Positions 50,606-58,926 of a DNA stretch of 64,000 nucleotides are shown here, piece after piece. The translations under genes and the position numbers were made by a program. The notes under the pieces are model-generated. The model was not told where the DNA came from. It ran no database searches and was given only the letters and a program-made list of their open reading frames with translations. How positions within the stretch are numbered: position 1 is the stretch's first letter; each line of letters opens with the position of its first letter. The stretch comes from Paenibacillus alginolyticus DSM 5050 = NBRC 15375 (lineage in GTDB: Bacteria > Bacillota > Bacilli > Paenibacillales > NBRC-103111), in NCBI RefSeq assembly GCF_000422905.1, contig NZ_KE383949.1:124001-188000 (forward strand). The letters are read 5' to 3'.

Positions 50606-51901
50606 ATGTCCAAAAATGCAGAAATTTATGAAGAATCGAAACTTTATTCGCCAGGTGGGGTTCATACGTCCATTCGCAACGTGAATCCAATGAAGGTTTT
50701 CACCAAAGGTGAAGGCGCTTACATCTATGATGCAGAAGGTAACAAGTACATTGATTATCAAGGTGCATTTGGTCCGATTATCCTAGGACATAGCCATCCT
50801 TATGTTAATGGAAAAGTGATTGAAGCTATTCAGCGAACCGATTTGTACGGTGTCGGTTGTACGGATCTGGAAGTGGGATTGGCACGCAAAATTTGCAAGC
50901 ATGTCCCTTCGTCAGAGCAGGTGCTGTTTTGCAATTCAGGATCGGAAGCTACTTATCATGCGATCCGTTTATCTCGTGCGGCTACAGGACGCAGCAAGCT
51001 GATCAAATTTCAAGGCTGCTATCACGGCTGGCACGATTATGTTGCTCGCAACATGCTCAGCGCTTGGGACATGATCGGCAAACGCGATCCCGGGTCAGCC
51101 GGCATGATGGACGAAGCGATCGACAATACCTTGGTCTGTACGTTTAATGATCTGGATGATGTCGAAAGAACCTTCCGTGAGAATAAAGGGCAAATCGCGT
51201 CCTTGATTGTGGAGCCGATTCCTCATAATATCGGGTGTGTGATGCCGCAGCCTGGATTCTTGGAAGGACTTCGTGAGCTTTGCTCGGCACATGGAGCGCT
51301 GCTGATCTTTGACGAAGTCATTACCGGCTTCCGCCATGATATCGGCGGTTTTCAGAAGGTGGCAGGGGTTACACCTGATTTGACAACGATGGGCAAAGCG
51401 ATGGCGAACGGCTACCCAATCGCCGCTGTTGCTGGTAAGCGAGAGTATATGCAGCGCTTCAATACATATCCAGGCGGAGATGTCTGGTTTGCAGGAACCT
51501 ACAATGGTCATGCTGTAGGCACAGCCGCTTCTATAGCGACACTTGAACTAATGGAGAACGAACCGGTTCATGAGCACATTTTCCGATTGGGCGAGAAGAT
51601 GCGTTCCGGCATTCGTGGCATTCACGAGCGGCTTGGCATCGAGGCCTATGTGGCAGGTTTCGGTTCGGTGTGGACGACTTACTTCATGACAAGCGAGCCG
51701 AAGAACTACTCTGATTTGCAGCAAAATGACGCGGAGCTATACGTAGCTTATCGTAAGAAACTAATCGAGAAGGGCATTTTTAAGATACCAATGAATATTA
51801 AACGCAATCATATCAGTTACAGCCATACAGATCAGGATATTGATACAACGCTTGAAATCATCGAATCCGTATTGAAAGAGTTAATCATCAAAAGACCCTA
51901 A
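50606..51901 (+). CDS. Class III aminotransferase, glutamate-1-semialdehyde aminomutase-like
   Basis: The protein has 431 residues. PLP-site features: FCNSGSEATYHAIRLSRAATGRSKLIKFQGCYHGWHD, LLIFDEVITGFRHDIGG (Asp of DEV) and LTTMGKAMANGYPIAAVAG (Schiff-base Lys). The N-terminus YSPGGVHTSIRNVNPMKVFTKGEGAYIYDAEGNKYIDY is typical of HemL-like enzymes, but the operon has no heme genes, so a catabolic transaminase or aminomutase is more likely. ATG 50606 has GAGGAGG upstream. Confidence 0.9.
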   Translation: MSKNAEIYEESKLYSPGGVHTSIRNVNPMKVFTKGEGAYIYDAEGNKYIDYQGAFGPIILGHSHPYVNGKVIEAIQRTDLYGVGCTDLEVGLARKICKHVPSSEQVLFCNSGSEATYHAIRLSRAATGRSKLIKFQGCYHGWHDYVARNMLSAWDMIGKRDPGSAGMMDEAIDNTLVCTFNDLDDVERTFRENKGQIASLIVEPIPHNIGCVMPQPGFLEGLRELCSAHGALLIFDEVITGFRHDIGGFQKVAGVTPDLTTMGKAMANGYPIAAVAGKREYMQRFNTYPGGDVWFAGTYNGHAVGTAASIATLELMENEPVHEHIFRLGEKMRSGIRGIHERLGIEAYVAGFGSVWTTYFMTSEPKNYSDLQQNDAELYVAYRKKLIEKGIFKIPMNIKRNHISYSHTDQDIDTTLEIIESVLKELIIKRP

Positions 51902-51919
51902 GATAGGAGTATTTTAAAT

Positions 51920-52822
51920 ATGAAATTATTAACGTTTATACAAAACGGGACTTACCGCTTAGGTGTCAAAATGGATCAAGGCATAGTCGACGTCTCGGCG
52001 GCGTTATCAACTATCCCCACAGAAAAAGCTATACCAACTACCATACATGAAGTTATCCATGGCGGAGTTGATGCATTAAACGAACTTCGAAATTATTCAG
52101 ATAGGGTTATCTCAACGGATAACGACAAAACAGCGTATTTATTGGACGAATCGACTCTAGTCTTAGGTCCTTGCATTACGCATCCGTATAAAATTATTTG
52201 CGTGGGACTTAATTATCGTAGACATGCGGAGGAAACGGGCGCACAGATTCCACAATATCCGATTCTGTTCAATAAATTCAACAACACATTGGCAGGTCAT
52301 GGCGACGACATTTCATTACCCAAGGTTTCGGAAAAAGTTGACTATGAGGCGGAATTAGCTATCGTCATTGGTAAAACAGCCAAATATATTTCCAAGGAAC
52401 AGGCGCCGGGTCACGTCTTTGGCTATTGTAATGCTAATGATCTGTCAGCACGCGATTTGCAGGTCAGGACACAGCAATGGATGTTGGGTAAATCTTGCGA
52501 TAAATTTGCGCCTATCGGTCCTTATGTCATGACGGCGGATGAAGTGGGCAATCCGAATGACCTTGAAATTAAAACGCATGTAAATGGTGAAGTGCGGCAG
52601 CATTCGAACACATCGGATATGATTTTCCATTGCGATGAAATCGTCAGTTACATTTCCCAGCATATGACGTTAATGCCGGGCGATATCATTTTAACAGGAA
52701 CACCTGAAGGGGTTGTACTCGGGTATCCACCGGAAAAGCAAGTGTATTTGAAGGACGGGGATATCGTGACGGTTGAAATTGAAAAGCTCGGAACACTGAC
52801 GAATCGGTTCGTTGCGGAGTAG
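51920..52822 (+). CDS. Fumarylacetoacetate hydrolase (FAH) family protein
   Basis: The protein has 300 residues. The C-terminal FAH domain has KIICVGLNYRRHAEETG, PILFNKFNNTLAGHGDDI, VDYEAELAIVIGK (metal Glu-x-Glu), FGYCNANDLSARDLQ and PGDIILTGTPEGV. Members hydrolyse or decarboxylate diketo acids and 2-keto-3-deoxy sugar acids. It is next to the lactonase remnant, which fits a pathway through a lactone to a keto-deoxy acid. Confidence 0.92.
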   Translation: MKLLTFIQNGTYRLGVKMDQGIVDVSAALSTIPTEKAIPTTIHEVIHGGVDALNELRNYSDRVISTDNDKTAYLLDESTLVLGPCITHPYKIICVGLNYRRHAEETGAQIPQYPILFNKFNNTLAGHGDDISLPKVSEKVDYEAELAIVIGKTAKYISKEQAPGHVFGYCNANDLSARDLQVRTQQWMLGKSCDKFAPIGPYVMTADEVGNPNDLEIKTHVNGEVRQHSNTSDMIFHCDEIVSYISQHMTLMPGDIILTGTPEGVVLGYPPEKQVYLKDGDIVTVEIEKLGTLTNRFVAE

Positions 52823-52829
52823 CGGCAGA

Positions 52830-53542
52830 ATGACACACCAATTGAAAATAGTTCATTCCCAACCAGCCGATCTTGCGGAAGGTCCTTGTTGGGATGTCGA
52901 TGGCAAATTGCTGTATTGGGTAGACATTCCGGCAGGGAAAATCCATATTATGAATCTGGAAACCCAAGTGGAACAAATCATTGTGACGCAAGGGGAAGAT
53001 TCTGGGCGGGCACCATGAGTATGAATGGGAAGAAAGAGGAAGGCTCGCTTTATTGCATAGATCAGGACATGACTGTACGAAAGATGTTGGGAAATGTTAG
53101 TGTTTCTAACGGGATTTCCTGGAGCCCTGACAACAGCATCATGTACTATATTGATTCTCTGACGAAGCAGGTGAATGCTTTTGATTACGAGCTTGAAACA
53201 GGGGAGATCAGCAATCCCAGGGTTGTTGTCCAAATACCGGAAGGTCAAGGCGTTCCTGATGGCATGACGACAGATACGGAGGGGATGCTCTGGATCGCGC
53301 AATGGGGCGGATACAAAGTATCCCGATGGAACCCGATGGACGGTACTCTATTGGATGAAATTAAGGTGCCAGCTGCTCAGGTCACATCCTGTGTTTTTGG
53401 CGGAGAAACTCTTGATCAGCTCTTCATTACTAGTGCACGGCAGTGTTTGAATCCGCAGCAACTATCAGAACAACCTTATGCAAGAGCCGTCTTTAGTGTG
53501 CAAGTAAACGTAAAAGGGATACCGTTACATAAATTTGGCTAG
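52830..53542 (+). pseudogene. SMP-30/gluconolactonase-like gene with internal deletion and frameshift
   Basis: The first frame from ATG 52830 gives the proper N-terminus: ADLAEGPCWDVDGKLLYWVDIPAGKIHIMNLE, up to IIVTQGED. The family continues for about 60 residues before NDGKCDxxGRFWAGTMS. Here the other frame takes over at once with DARGRFWAGTMSMNGKKEEGS, at about 52990-53020, then KMLGNVSVSNGISWSPDNSIMYYIDS and VPDGMTTDTEGMLWIAQWGG to the stop at 53540. So one propeller blade is missing and the frame is shifted. The formal product from ATG 52830 ends at 53018. Lactonase activity is very unlikely. Last gene of the IclR operon. Confidence 0.75.
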
Positions 53543-53551
53543 TTCTTCGAT

Positions 53552-53597
53552 AAGCGATCTTTTTCTCTTGGTTCCACAAGGGAGAGATCGCTTTTTC
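53552..53597 (+). terminator. Terminator of the IclR-type operon
   Basis: AAGCGATCT (53552-53560) pairs with AGATCGCTT (53585-53593); inner CTCTTG and CAAGGGAG extend the stem. Five T follow within and after the arm. Confidence 0.85.
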
Positions 53598-53678
53598 ACA
53601 TGTAAAGGCGAATTGTCGTCGAATATGTTACTATGATGAAAGACTCACTCTACCTTTTTAGTTAAAGGAGCCGACATC

Positions 53679-54539
53679 ATGATTACCGTAGCTGGTTATC
53701 AAATTCATCAAGTCATTTTTGAAGACCCAACAATTATCGTTTGCCACGCTACCTCTGATGAACATGCTTGTGAGGTGCTTTTGAAGATAGTTAAAGAAGG
53801 CCATAGAGCGATTATTGAAAATGCGAAGCTTATTAATGAATATGAAATAGCCGGAAGTTTACATATTCAAGGTGTTATCAAACCAATAGCCTTATTAAGA
53901 CAAGGAAATGTTCTAGTCCTGGCTAGTGAATGGGTACATGGAATGACACTGCGTCATTTTGCCCAATCTAGTAGCATAACGGTTCCTATTTTTCTTAAGA
54001 TTGCGATTCAAATAGCGCGTGTGCTGGAGCAAATGCATAAACTACATATTGTACACATGAATATCAGACCGGATACGATTGTCGTGGTTCCTTCCTCTCT
54101 ACGAGTTAGTTTGACGGGCATGGGACACTCCGTGCTGTCGATGGACGGGGGCAGACAAGCAAGGAACATGCCGCTTATTGAGGGGTCTCCCCCTTATATG
54201 GCACCTGAGCGAACGGGGCAATTGAACCGCGTTGTGGATGGAAGCACCGATCTTTACTCATTAGGGGTAACTCTCTATGAAATGCTAGCGGGTCAACTGC
54301 CTTTTCATGCGAAGGATCCGCTAGAATGGGCTCATGCTCATTTAGCCAAAACACCTCTTCCATTAATGACATTCAATTCGCAAGTACCTGCTATTATCGA
54401 GGAAATCATAATGAAACTTCTCGAGAAAACAATGGATCGCAGATATAAGAGCGCGTATGGATTGCGAATGGATTTAGAGAATTGCCTGCAGCAGTGGGGA
54501 GCAAACGGCGGTTGTGAACGATTTGTGATTGCTCAGTAA
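53679..54539 (+). CDS. Pseudokinase domain protein (5-prime part of a gene split by an in-frame stop)
   Basis: The 286 residues form a serine/threonine-kinase-like fold: VLLKIVKEG with the possible ATP-site Lys 36, ASEWVHGMTLRHF, QMHKLHIVHMNIRPDTIVV, YMAPERTGQLNRVVDGSTDLYSLGVTLYEMLAGQLPFHAKDP. The HRD Asp is replaced by Asn 128 (HMN), the metal-binding Asn after it by Thr 133, and DFG by GMG (147-149). Catalysis is thus improbable. The domain matches the N-terminus of large kinase-ATPase-GAF-histidine-kinase proteins. The stop TAA at 54537-54539 is the only stop between this frame and the GAF-LuxR frame, which follows in the same phase. ATG 53679 has AAAGGAG upstream. Confidence 0.8.
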   Translation: MITVAGYQIHQVIFEDPTIIVCHATSDEHACEVLLKIVKEGHRAIIENAKLINEYEIAGSLHIQGVIKPIALLRQGNVLVLASEWVHGMTLRHFAQSSSITVPIFLKIAIQIARVLEQMHKLHIVHMNIRPDTIVVVPSSLRVSLTGMGHSVLSMDGGRQARNMPLIEGSPPYMAPERTGQLNRVVDGSTDLYSLGVTLYEMLAGQLPFHAKDPLEWAHAHLAKTPLPLMTFNSQVPAIIEEIIMKLLEKTMDRRYKSAYGLRMDLENCLQQWGANGGCERFVIAQ

Positions 54540-54548
54540 GATGGCACT

Positions 54549-55400
54549 TTGCTGTTAGATATAAATAGTGATTCTTCGGACCAACCTGTCATGTTGACGG
54601 AGAAAACAGAATTTGAGACAAGCGAGACAAGCAACGGATACTCACAGGTGCTAGAACTAGCGGCCGTCATGCGAGCCTCTCAAGCTTTCACGGAAGAAAC
54701 GGATTCCTATCATCTCCTCTCTAAATTGATGAGTATTTTAATCGAGGTTGCTGGGGCGCAAAGAGGTTGTTTCGTAGCCACACGTGCAGCGGAACTTTAT
54801 GTGGAACAGATTGTCGAAGCAGACAGCAGTGTGCAGCCCTTAAGGGGAGGAATTCCGCTAAATCAGTTTGAGAACGTTTGCCAGAACTTAATCAGTTATG
54901 TCGCTATTAAGCGGCATTTTGTTATCCTGGAAGATGCCGTAACGGAAGGACTATTTACACAAGACCCTTATGTCCAAAGGCATAAACCCAAGTCCGTATT
55001 AGGGCTGCCTATCATTGCTCAAGGTGAGCTGCAGGGAGTCCTTTATCTGGAAAATAATTTGACATCTGGTGTTTTTGCTGCAGAGCGTTTAGGTGTCTTG
55101 CACATGCTGGCTTCGCAAATCAACTATGTGCAAAGATTGATAGGTTATTACGGCAGTTCGCAGAGCATTCAAGAGCCTAAGTTCGGAGGAGCGCTTACGT
55201 CTCCCATGACTCCTTTAACAGAACGGGAGATTGAAGTCTTGCAGTGGATGGCGGCTGGATTATCCAATAAAGAAATTGCAGTGCGGTTAGTGATGTCCGC
55301 GGGAACAGTCAAGGTGCATATGCGAAATCTTTTTGGCAAATTGCACGTCAATAATAGAGTGAAAGCAGTCACCGTGGCCACACAATTGAATTTACTGTAA
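54549..55400 (+). CDS. GAF-domain LuxR-type transcription factor (3-prime part of the split gene)
   Basis: The reading frame is the same as that of the preceding pseudokinase; codons after its TAA are open. Residues 30-200 are a GAF domain (VLELAAVMRASQAF, LLSKLMSILIEVAGAQRGCFV, SVLGLPIIAQGELQGVLYLENNL) as found before the histidine kinase of trifunctional kinases. Residues 220-283 are a LuxR/FixJ helix-turn-helix (LTEREIEVLQWMAAGLSNKEIAVRLVMSAGTVKVHMRNLFGKLHVNNRVKAV). The TTG at 54549 is only a formal start and has no ribosome site; ATG 54591 also lacks one. Expression as a separate protein would need read-through or weak initiation. Confidence 0.78.
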   Translation: MLLDINSDSSDQPVMLTEKTEFETSETSNGYSQVLELAAVMRASQAFTEETDSYHLLSKLMSILIEVAGAQRGCFVATRAAELYVEQIVEADSSVQPLRGGIPLNQFENVCQNLISYVAIKRHFVILEDAVTEGLFTQDPYVQRHKPKSVLGLPIIAQGELQGVLYLENNLTSGVFAAERLGVLHMLASQINYVQRLIGYYGSSQSIQEPKFGGALTSPMTPLTEREIEVLQWMAAGLSNKEIAVRLVMSAGTVKVHMRNLFGKLHVNNRVKAVTVATQLNLL

Positions 55401-55529
55401 GCCACTTCAATTGCTGAATGAGATTGTGATCATTTTGGGAATATAAGGACGCATTGAAGACTTGTCTTTATTGAATTCGCTTCATACAATGGGAGTAAAG
55501 GTAACAACACTATAGGTTAGGAGAGCTGC

Positions 55530-56210
55530 ATGATGCGTTTTAAAGATGTGTTTTCGATCATCGGACCATCTATGATCGGTCCATCAAGCTCTCATACCGC
55601 GGGAGCGGTCCGGCTAGGACGTGTTGCCAGACAATTGCTTGGCGAACAGCCGAAGAAGGTTGAAATCACACTATACGGTTCTTTCGCGGATACCTACCGG
55701 GGGCATGGCACCGATTTGGCGCTCATTGGCGGTCTACTGGATTATGAAACCGATGATCCGCGTATTCCTGTTGCGGCCGAAGAGGCAGAAGCGCTTGGTG
55801 TGGAGATTGCCTTCCTTACAAGTAAAGATAAAGCTGATCATCCCAACACCGTTCGATTTATTCTTTCATCCGATACACGGGAATTGAGCATGACGGGAGC
55901 ATCGATCGGCGGGGGCAATGTTGAGATTGTTAATGTGAATCAATTTGATGTAAAATTTACTGCGGTATACCCTACGCTTGTTATTTCCCATCATGATCGT
56001 CCAGGGATGATTGCAGATATTACCGCCTTATTGGGGCGCAGCGAAATCAATATTGGTTTCATGGATTTGGATCGGAAGGGCCGAGATCGGGAAGCAATGA
56101 CAGTGATCGAAACGGATGTATCGATTCCGGATTCGCTTATACAAGAGTTTAAGAATTTAAGTATGATATACGAAATAAAAAAAGTGAATCTCGCAGAAAG
56201 AGGCGAATAA
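55530..56210 (+). CDS. sdaAB: L-serine dehydratase, iron-sulfur-dependent, beta subunit
   Basis: The protein has 226 residues. FSIIGPSMIGPSSSHTAGAVRLG is the classic N-terminus; YGSFADTYRGHGTDLALIGGLL follows. The C-terminal ACT domain reads VISHHDRPGMIADITALLGRSEINIGFM. With the alpha subunit it converts L-serine to pyruvate and ammonia. Its stop codon directly abuts the alpha-subunit ATG. RBS AGGAGAG. Confidence 0.96.
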   Translation: MMRFKDVFSIIGPSMIGPSSSHTAGAVRLGRVARQLLGEQPKKVEITLYGSFADTYRGHGTDLALIGGLLDYETDDPRIPVAAEEAEALGVEIAFLTSKDKADHPNTVRFILSSDTRELSMTGASIGGGNVEIVNVNQFDVKFTAVYPTLVISHHDRPGMIADITALLGRSEINIGFMDLDRKGRDREAMTVIETDVSIPDSLIQEFKNLSMIYEIKKVNLAERGE

Positions 56211-57098
56211 ATGAGATTCCGGACATTGAAACAATTAACGGAAGTATGTGCTTCCGAAGGATTAACCATTGCAGAAGTCATGCTGGCTGATCAGAGCCAA
56301 GAATCGGGTAAACCACCTGAGTATGTCTTTGAAAAAATGCGAGCCTACTACCAAATCATGAAAGAAGCTGTCGCCAAAGGGTTGACGGAGGATACAACGT
56401 CCCGAAGCGGGTTGACGGGCAAGGACGCGCAGCGTGTAGCGAGCTATATGACGACGACAGAAGCGTCCTTAGGCGAAGAAGCCTGCAAAGCGATGGCTTA
56501 TGCACTCGCCGTATCAGAAGTCAACGCATCCATGGGACGTATCATCGCTACGCCGACGGCTGGCTCCTGCGGGATTATTCCAGGAGTGTTCATTAGCAGT
56601 CAGCAGCGATTTGGATGGGATGATGATCATATAGTCAAAGGCTTATTAAGCGCTGGCGCCATTGGTTATGTCATCGCCAACAACTCCTTCGTCTCCGGTG
56701 CAGAAGGTGGATGCCAGGCTGAAGTTGGGTCTGCCATTGGTATGGCAGCAGGTGCGCTCGTGGAGCTTCGCGGCGGCACGCCTGAACAGGCGATGCACGC
56801 AGTGGGGTTAGCACTGAAGAACACCTTGGGGCTCATATGCGACCCCGTTGGTGGTTTGGTTGAAATTCCTTGTATTGTCCGTAATGGATTTGGGGCAGTC
56901 AATGCGATGGCAGCAGCCGATATGGCTTTGGCTGGTGTCAGGTCCGTCATCCCTTCGGATGAAGTCGTTCAAGTGATGTATGAAGTAGGCACGGCTATGC
57001 CGGAGAAACACCGGGAAACAGCCAAAGGTGGCTTAGCTCAGACACCGACAGGCCAACAAATCATGAAAGAGTTGAATCTGGGTAAGAAGCAGCGTTAG
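56211..57098 (+). CDS. sdaAA: L-serine dehydratase, iron-sulfur-dependent, alpha subunit
   Basis: The protein has 295 residues. Fe-S cysteines lie in PTAGSCGIIPGVF, GAEGGCQAEVGSA, LGLICDPVGGLVEIPCIVRNG. The region SGLTGKDAQRVASY and the C-terminal ETAKGGLAQTPTGQQI are family-typical. It forms the [4Fe-4S] catalytic subunit together with SdaAB. A strong terminator follows. Confidence 0.96.
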   Translation: MRFRTLKQLTEVCASEGLTIAEVMLADQSQESGKPPEYVFEKMRAYYQIMKEAVAKGLTEDTTSRSGLTGKDAQRVASYMTTTEASLGEEACKAMAYALAVSEVNASMGRIIATPTAGSCGIIPGVFISSQQRFGWDDDHIVKGLLSAGAIGYVIANNSFVSGAEGGCQAEVGSAIGMAAGALVELRGGTPEQAMHAVGLALKNTLGLICDPVGGLVEIPCIVRNGFGAVNAMAAADMALAGVRSVIPSDEVVQVMYEVGTAMPEKHRETAKGGLAQTPTGQQIMKELNLGKKQR

Positions 57099-57105
57099 CA
57101 ATCAA

Positions 57106-57138
57106 GTCCGCGGGTGAGTTCACCTGCGGGCTTTTTTT
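57106..57138 (+). terminator. Terminator of sdaAB-sdaAA
   Basis: GTCCGCGGGTGA and TCACCTGCGGGC form a GC-rich stem followed by TTTTTTT. Confidence 0.9.
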
Positions 57139-57202
57139 GTTCCACACGGGAACGATTAAGGCAGCCTGCTTGATCAAATTCCGAGGAATGCTGCTGGATT
57201 AG

Positions 57203-57355
57203 CTCCATTGTAGGAAGAGTGCTGCTGAGACGTTGTTTTTCATCGCTAAAGTGTGGGGAGCGGTAGAAATTGACTCCGTAGCAATGAAAAACATGCTTAA
57301 CAGGAGACAGGAATATCATTCATTCGGCTTCGACGAACAAAAGCCCCACAACTAG
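57203..57355 (+). other. Possible coding remnant of unknown origin
   Basis: Between the sdaAA terminator and the TauD pseudogene an open frame of 50 codons ends at TAG 57353. From about 57218 it reads SAAETLFFIAKVWGAVEIDS, then VAMKNMLNRRQEYHSFGFDE. The text looks protein-like but I cannot assign it, and it has no start or ribosome site. It may be the tail of a lost gene. The rest of the 57139-57439 gap shows only the terminator below. Confidence 0.25.
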
Positions 57356-57383
57356 GCCGTTAACCTTGTTGTGGGGCTTTTGT
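57338..57383. terminator. Bidirectional terminator
   Basis: ACAAAAGCCCCACAAC and GTTGTGGGGCTTTTGT are 16-nt complementary arms around TAGGCCGTTAACCTT. A and T flanks on both sides suit termination of the minus-strand sulfonate cluster as well as plus-strand read-through. Confidence 0.85.
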
Positions 57384-57439
57384 TAATCTCAACTATGCAC
57401 TCGTCTTCGTTAAAGACTCGGATGGCCGCTTAATGCGAG

Positions 57440-58004
57440 TTACACTCTGTCGGCCATCGATACCCACTGGAACATCGCCCGGCGCACAATCCGATGCTGA
57501 TCACCGTAATCGTTGATCGCGTAGTGCTGCGTTGCGCGATTGTCCCAGATTACGACATCTCCTGCAGACCAGCGCCAACGAACTGTATTTTCGAGCTTGG
57601 TAATATGCCCCTGAAGTAGAGACAAGAGTTGGGCAGAATCTGCGGAAGAAAGGCCCAGGATTTTCTTCACGAAATGGCCAAGCACAAGCGTGCGCTCACC
57701 TGTCTCGGGATGCACCCGAACGATCGGATGCTCGGTTTCATACACCGTGGAAGCAAACACTTCCCGATGATGGCGTTCCTTCTCGGGAGAGACTTCAGGA
57801 CGCTGCGCGGCATAATCGTAGTCGTTGCTATGCAGTGCCCATAGCTGGTCCACGAAGGTACGCAGCTCAGAGGGGAGGTGCTCATATGCGGCAGCCGTAT
57901 TCGCCCAAACCGTGTCGCCCTTTTATTTCTGCGCCAATTCTGCCTGCAATCGGAAGCACCTCAATGTGACCGGGAGTTACCTTAACTTGTTCATTTACAC
58001 TCAT
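57440..58004 (-). pseudogene. TauD/TfdA-type alpha-ketoglutarate dioxygenase pseudogene with central deletion
   Basis: From ATG 58004 (RBS TGGAGG) the N-terminus VTPGHIEVLPIAGRIGAEIKG is intact for about 30 codons. A shift then leads into GDTVWANTAAAYEHLPSELR, FVDQLWALHSNDYDYAAQRPE and the C-terminal half with HPIVRVHPETGERTLVLGHF, VRWRWSAGDVVIWDNRATQHYAI and RIVRRAMF. About 110 residues, including the HxD iron motif, are missing at the junction near 57920. The distal His (TQH) and the Arg for 2-oxoglutarate remain. The formal open frame from 57853 is only a C-terminal piece. Inactive. Confidence 0.8.
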
Positions 58005-58029
58005 ACGAATAACCTCCATTTTATTATAT

Positions 58030-58926
58030 TTATGCGCCTCCAACGGCAGCAGTCGCATACTGATTAGCAGGTCGGGACAAGCCCAAATGTCCCCGCAGAG
58101 TAGTTCCAGAATATTCTGTTCGGAATAATCCTCTTCGTTGCAGCTCGGGTATGACGAGCTGCGCGAATTCTTCCAAACCGGCTGGTAAATAAGGCGGCAT
58201 CACATTAAAGCCGTCACTGCCGCCGTGCAAGAACCACTCTTCCAACTGGTCAGCTATTTGGATAGGTGTACCGGCAAACGTACGATGACCGCGTCCGCCG
58301 GCTAGACGATGAAGCAGCCCGCGAATAGTTAAATTGTCGCGCTTCGCTAGATCAGCGACCAACTGGAAGCGGCTTTTATTGCCGTTGATGTCGGATAAGT
58401 TCGGCAGCTCTGGCAGAGGTCCATCCAACGGATAGGAGAATAAATCAATATTCAACATATTGGATAACTGATTTAGCCCATATTCCGGAATGGTTAATTC
58501 GTTTAATTCTTGCTCTTTTTCTTTGGCTTCCGATTCGGTGCGACCGATAATGGGGCAGATGCCCGGTAAGATTTTCAACTGCTCAGGAGAACGGCCATAC
58601 CTTACAAGTCTAGATTTTACATCCGAATAAAATTGTTGAGCCTCTAAAAGTGTTTGCTGTGCAGTGAATATGGCCTCCGCATACTGAGCGGCAAATTCCT
58701 TGCCAGACTCGGAAGATCCGGCTTGAACAAGCACAGGATATCCCTGCGGAGACCTTGGTATATTCAGCGGTCCGCGCACTTTAAAGGTATCGCCGACATG
58801 ATTGATTTCCCGAACTTTACTTCGATCTGCGAAGGTGCCCGACTCTCGATCAATGATCAGAGCTTCATCTTCCCAGCTGTCCCACAGACTGGTCGTTACG
58901 TCTAGAAATTCTTTGGCCCGTTCATT
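58030..58926 (-). pseudogene. NtaA/SnaA/DszA-type LLM flavin monooxygenase, 5-prime deleted
   Basis: The frame runs without a stop from about 58926 down to 58030 and reads NERAKEFLDVTTSLWDSWED, GTFADRSKVREINHVGDTFKVRG, then PRSPQGYPVLVQAGSSESGKEFAAQYAEAIFTAQQ, GHRTFAGTPIQIADQLEEWF and a C-terminus RTEYSGTTLRGHLGL. Full-length relatives have about 440 residues; the first 140 or so are gone. The surviving text begins right at the truncated end of the upstream permease gene, so a deletion has fused the two. GTG 58779 is the first start-like codon but has no clear ribosome site. Oxygenative cleavage of a sulfonate or similar compound would have been its role. Confidence 0.8.
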
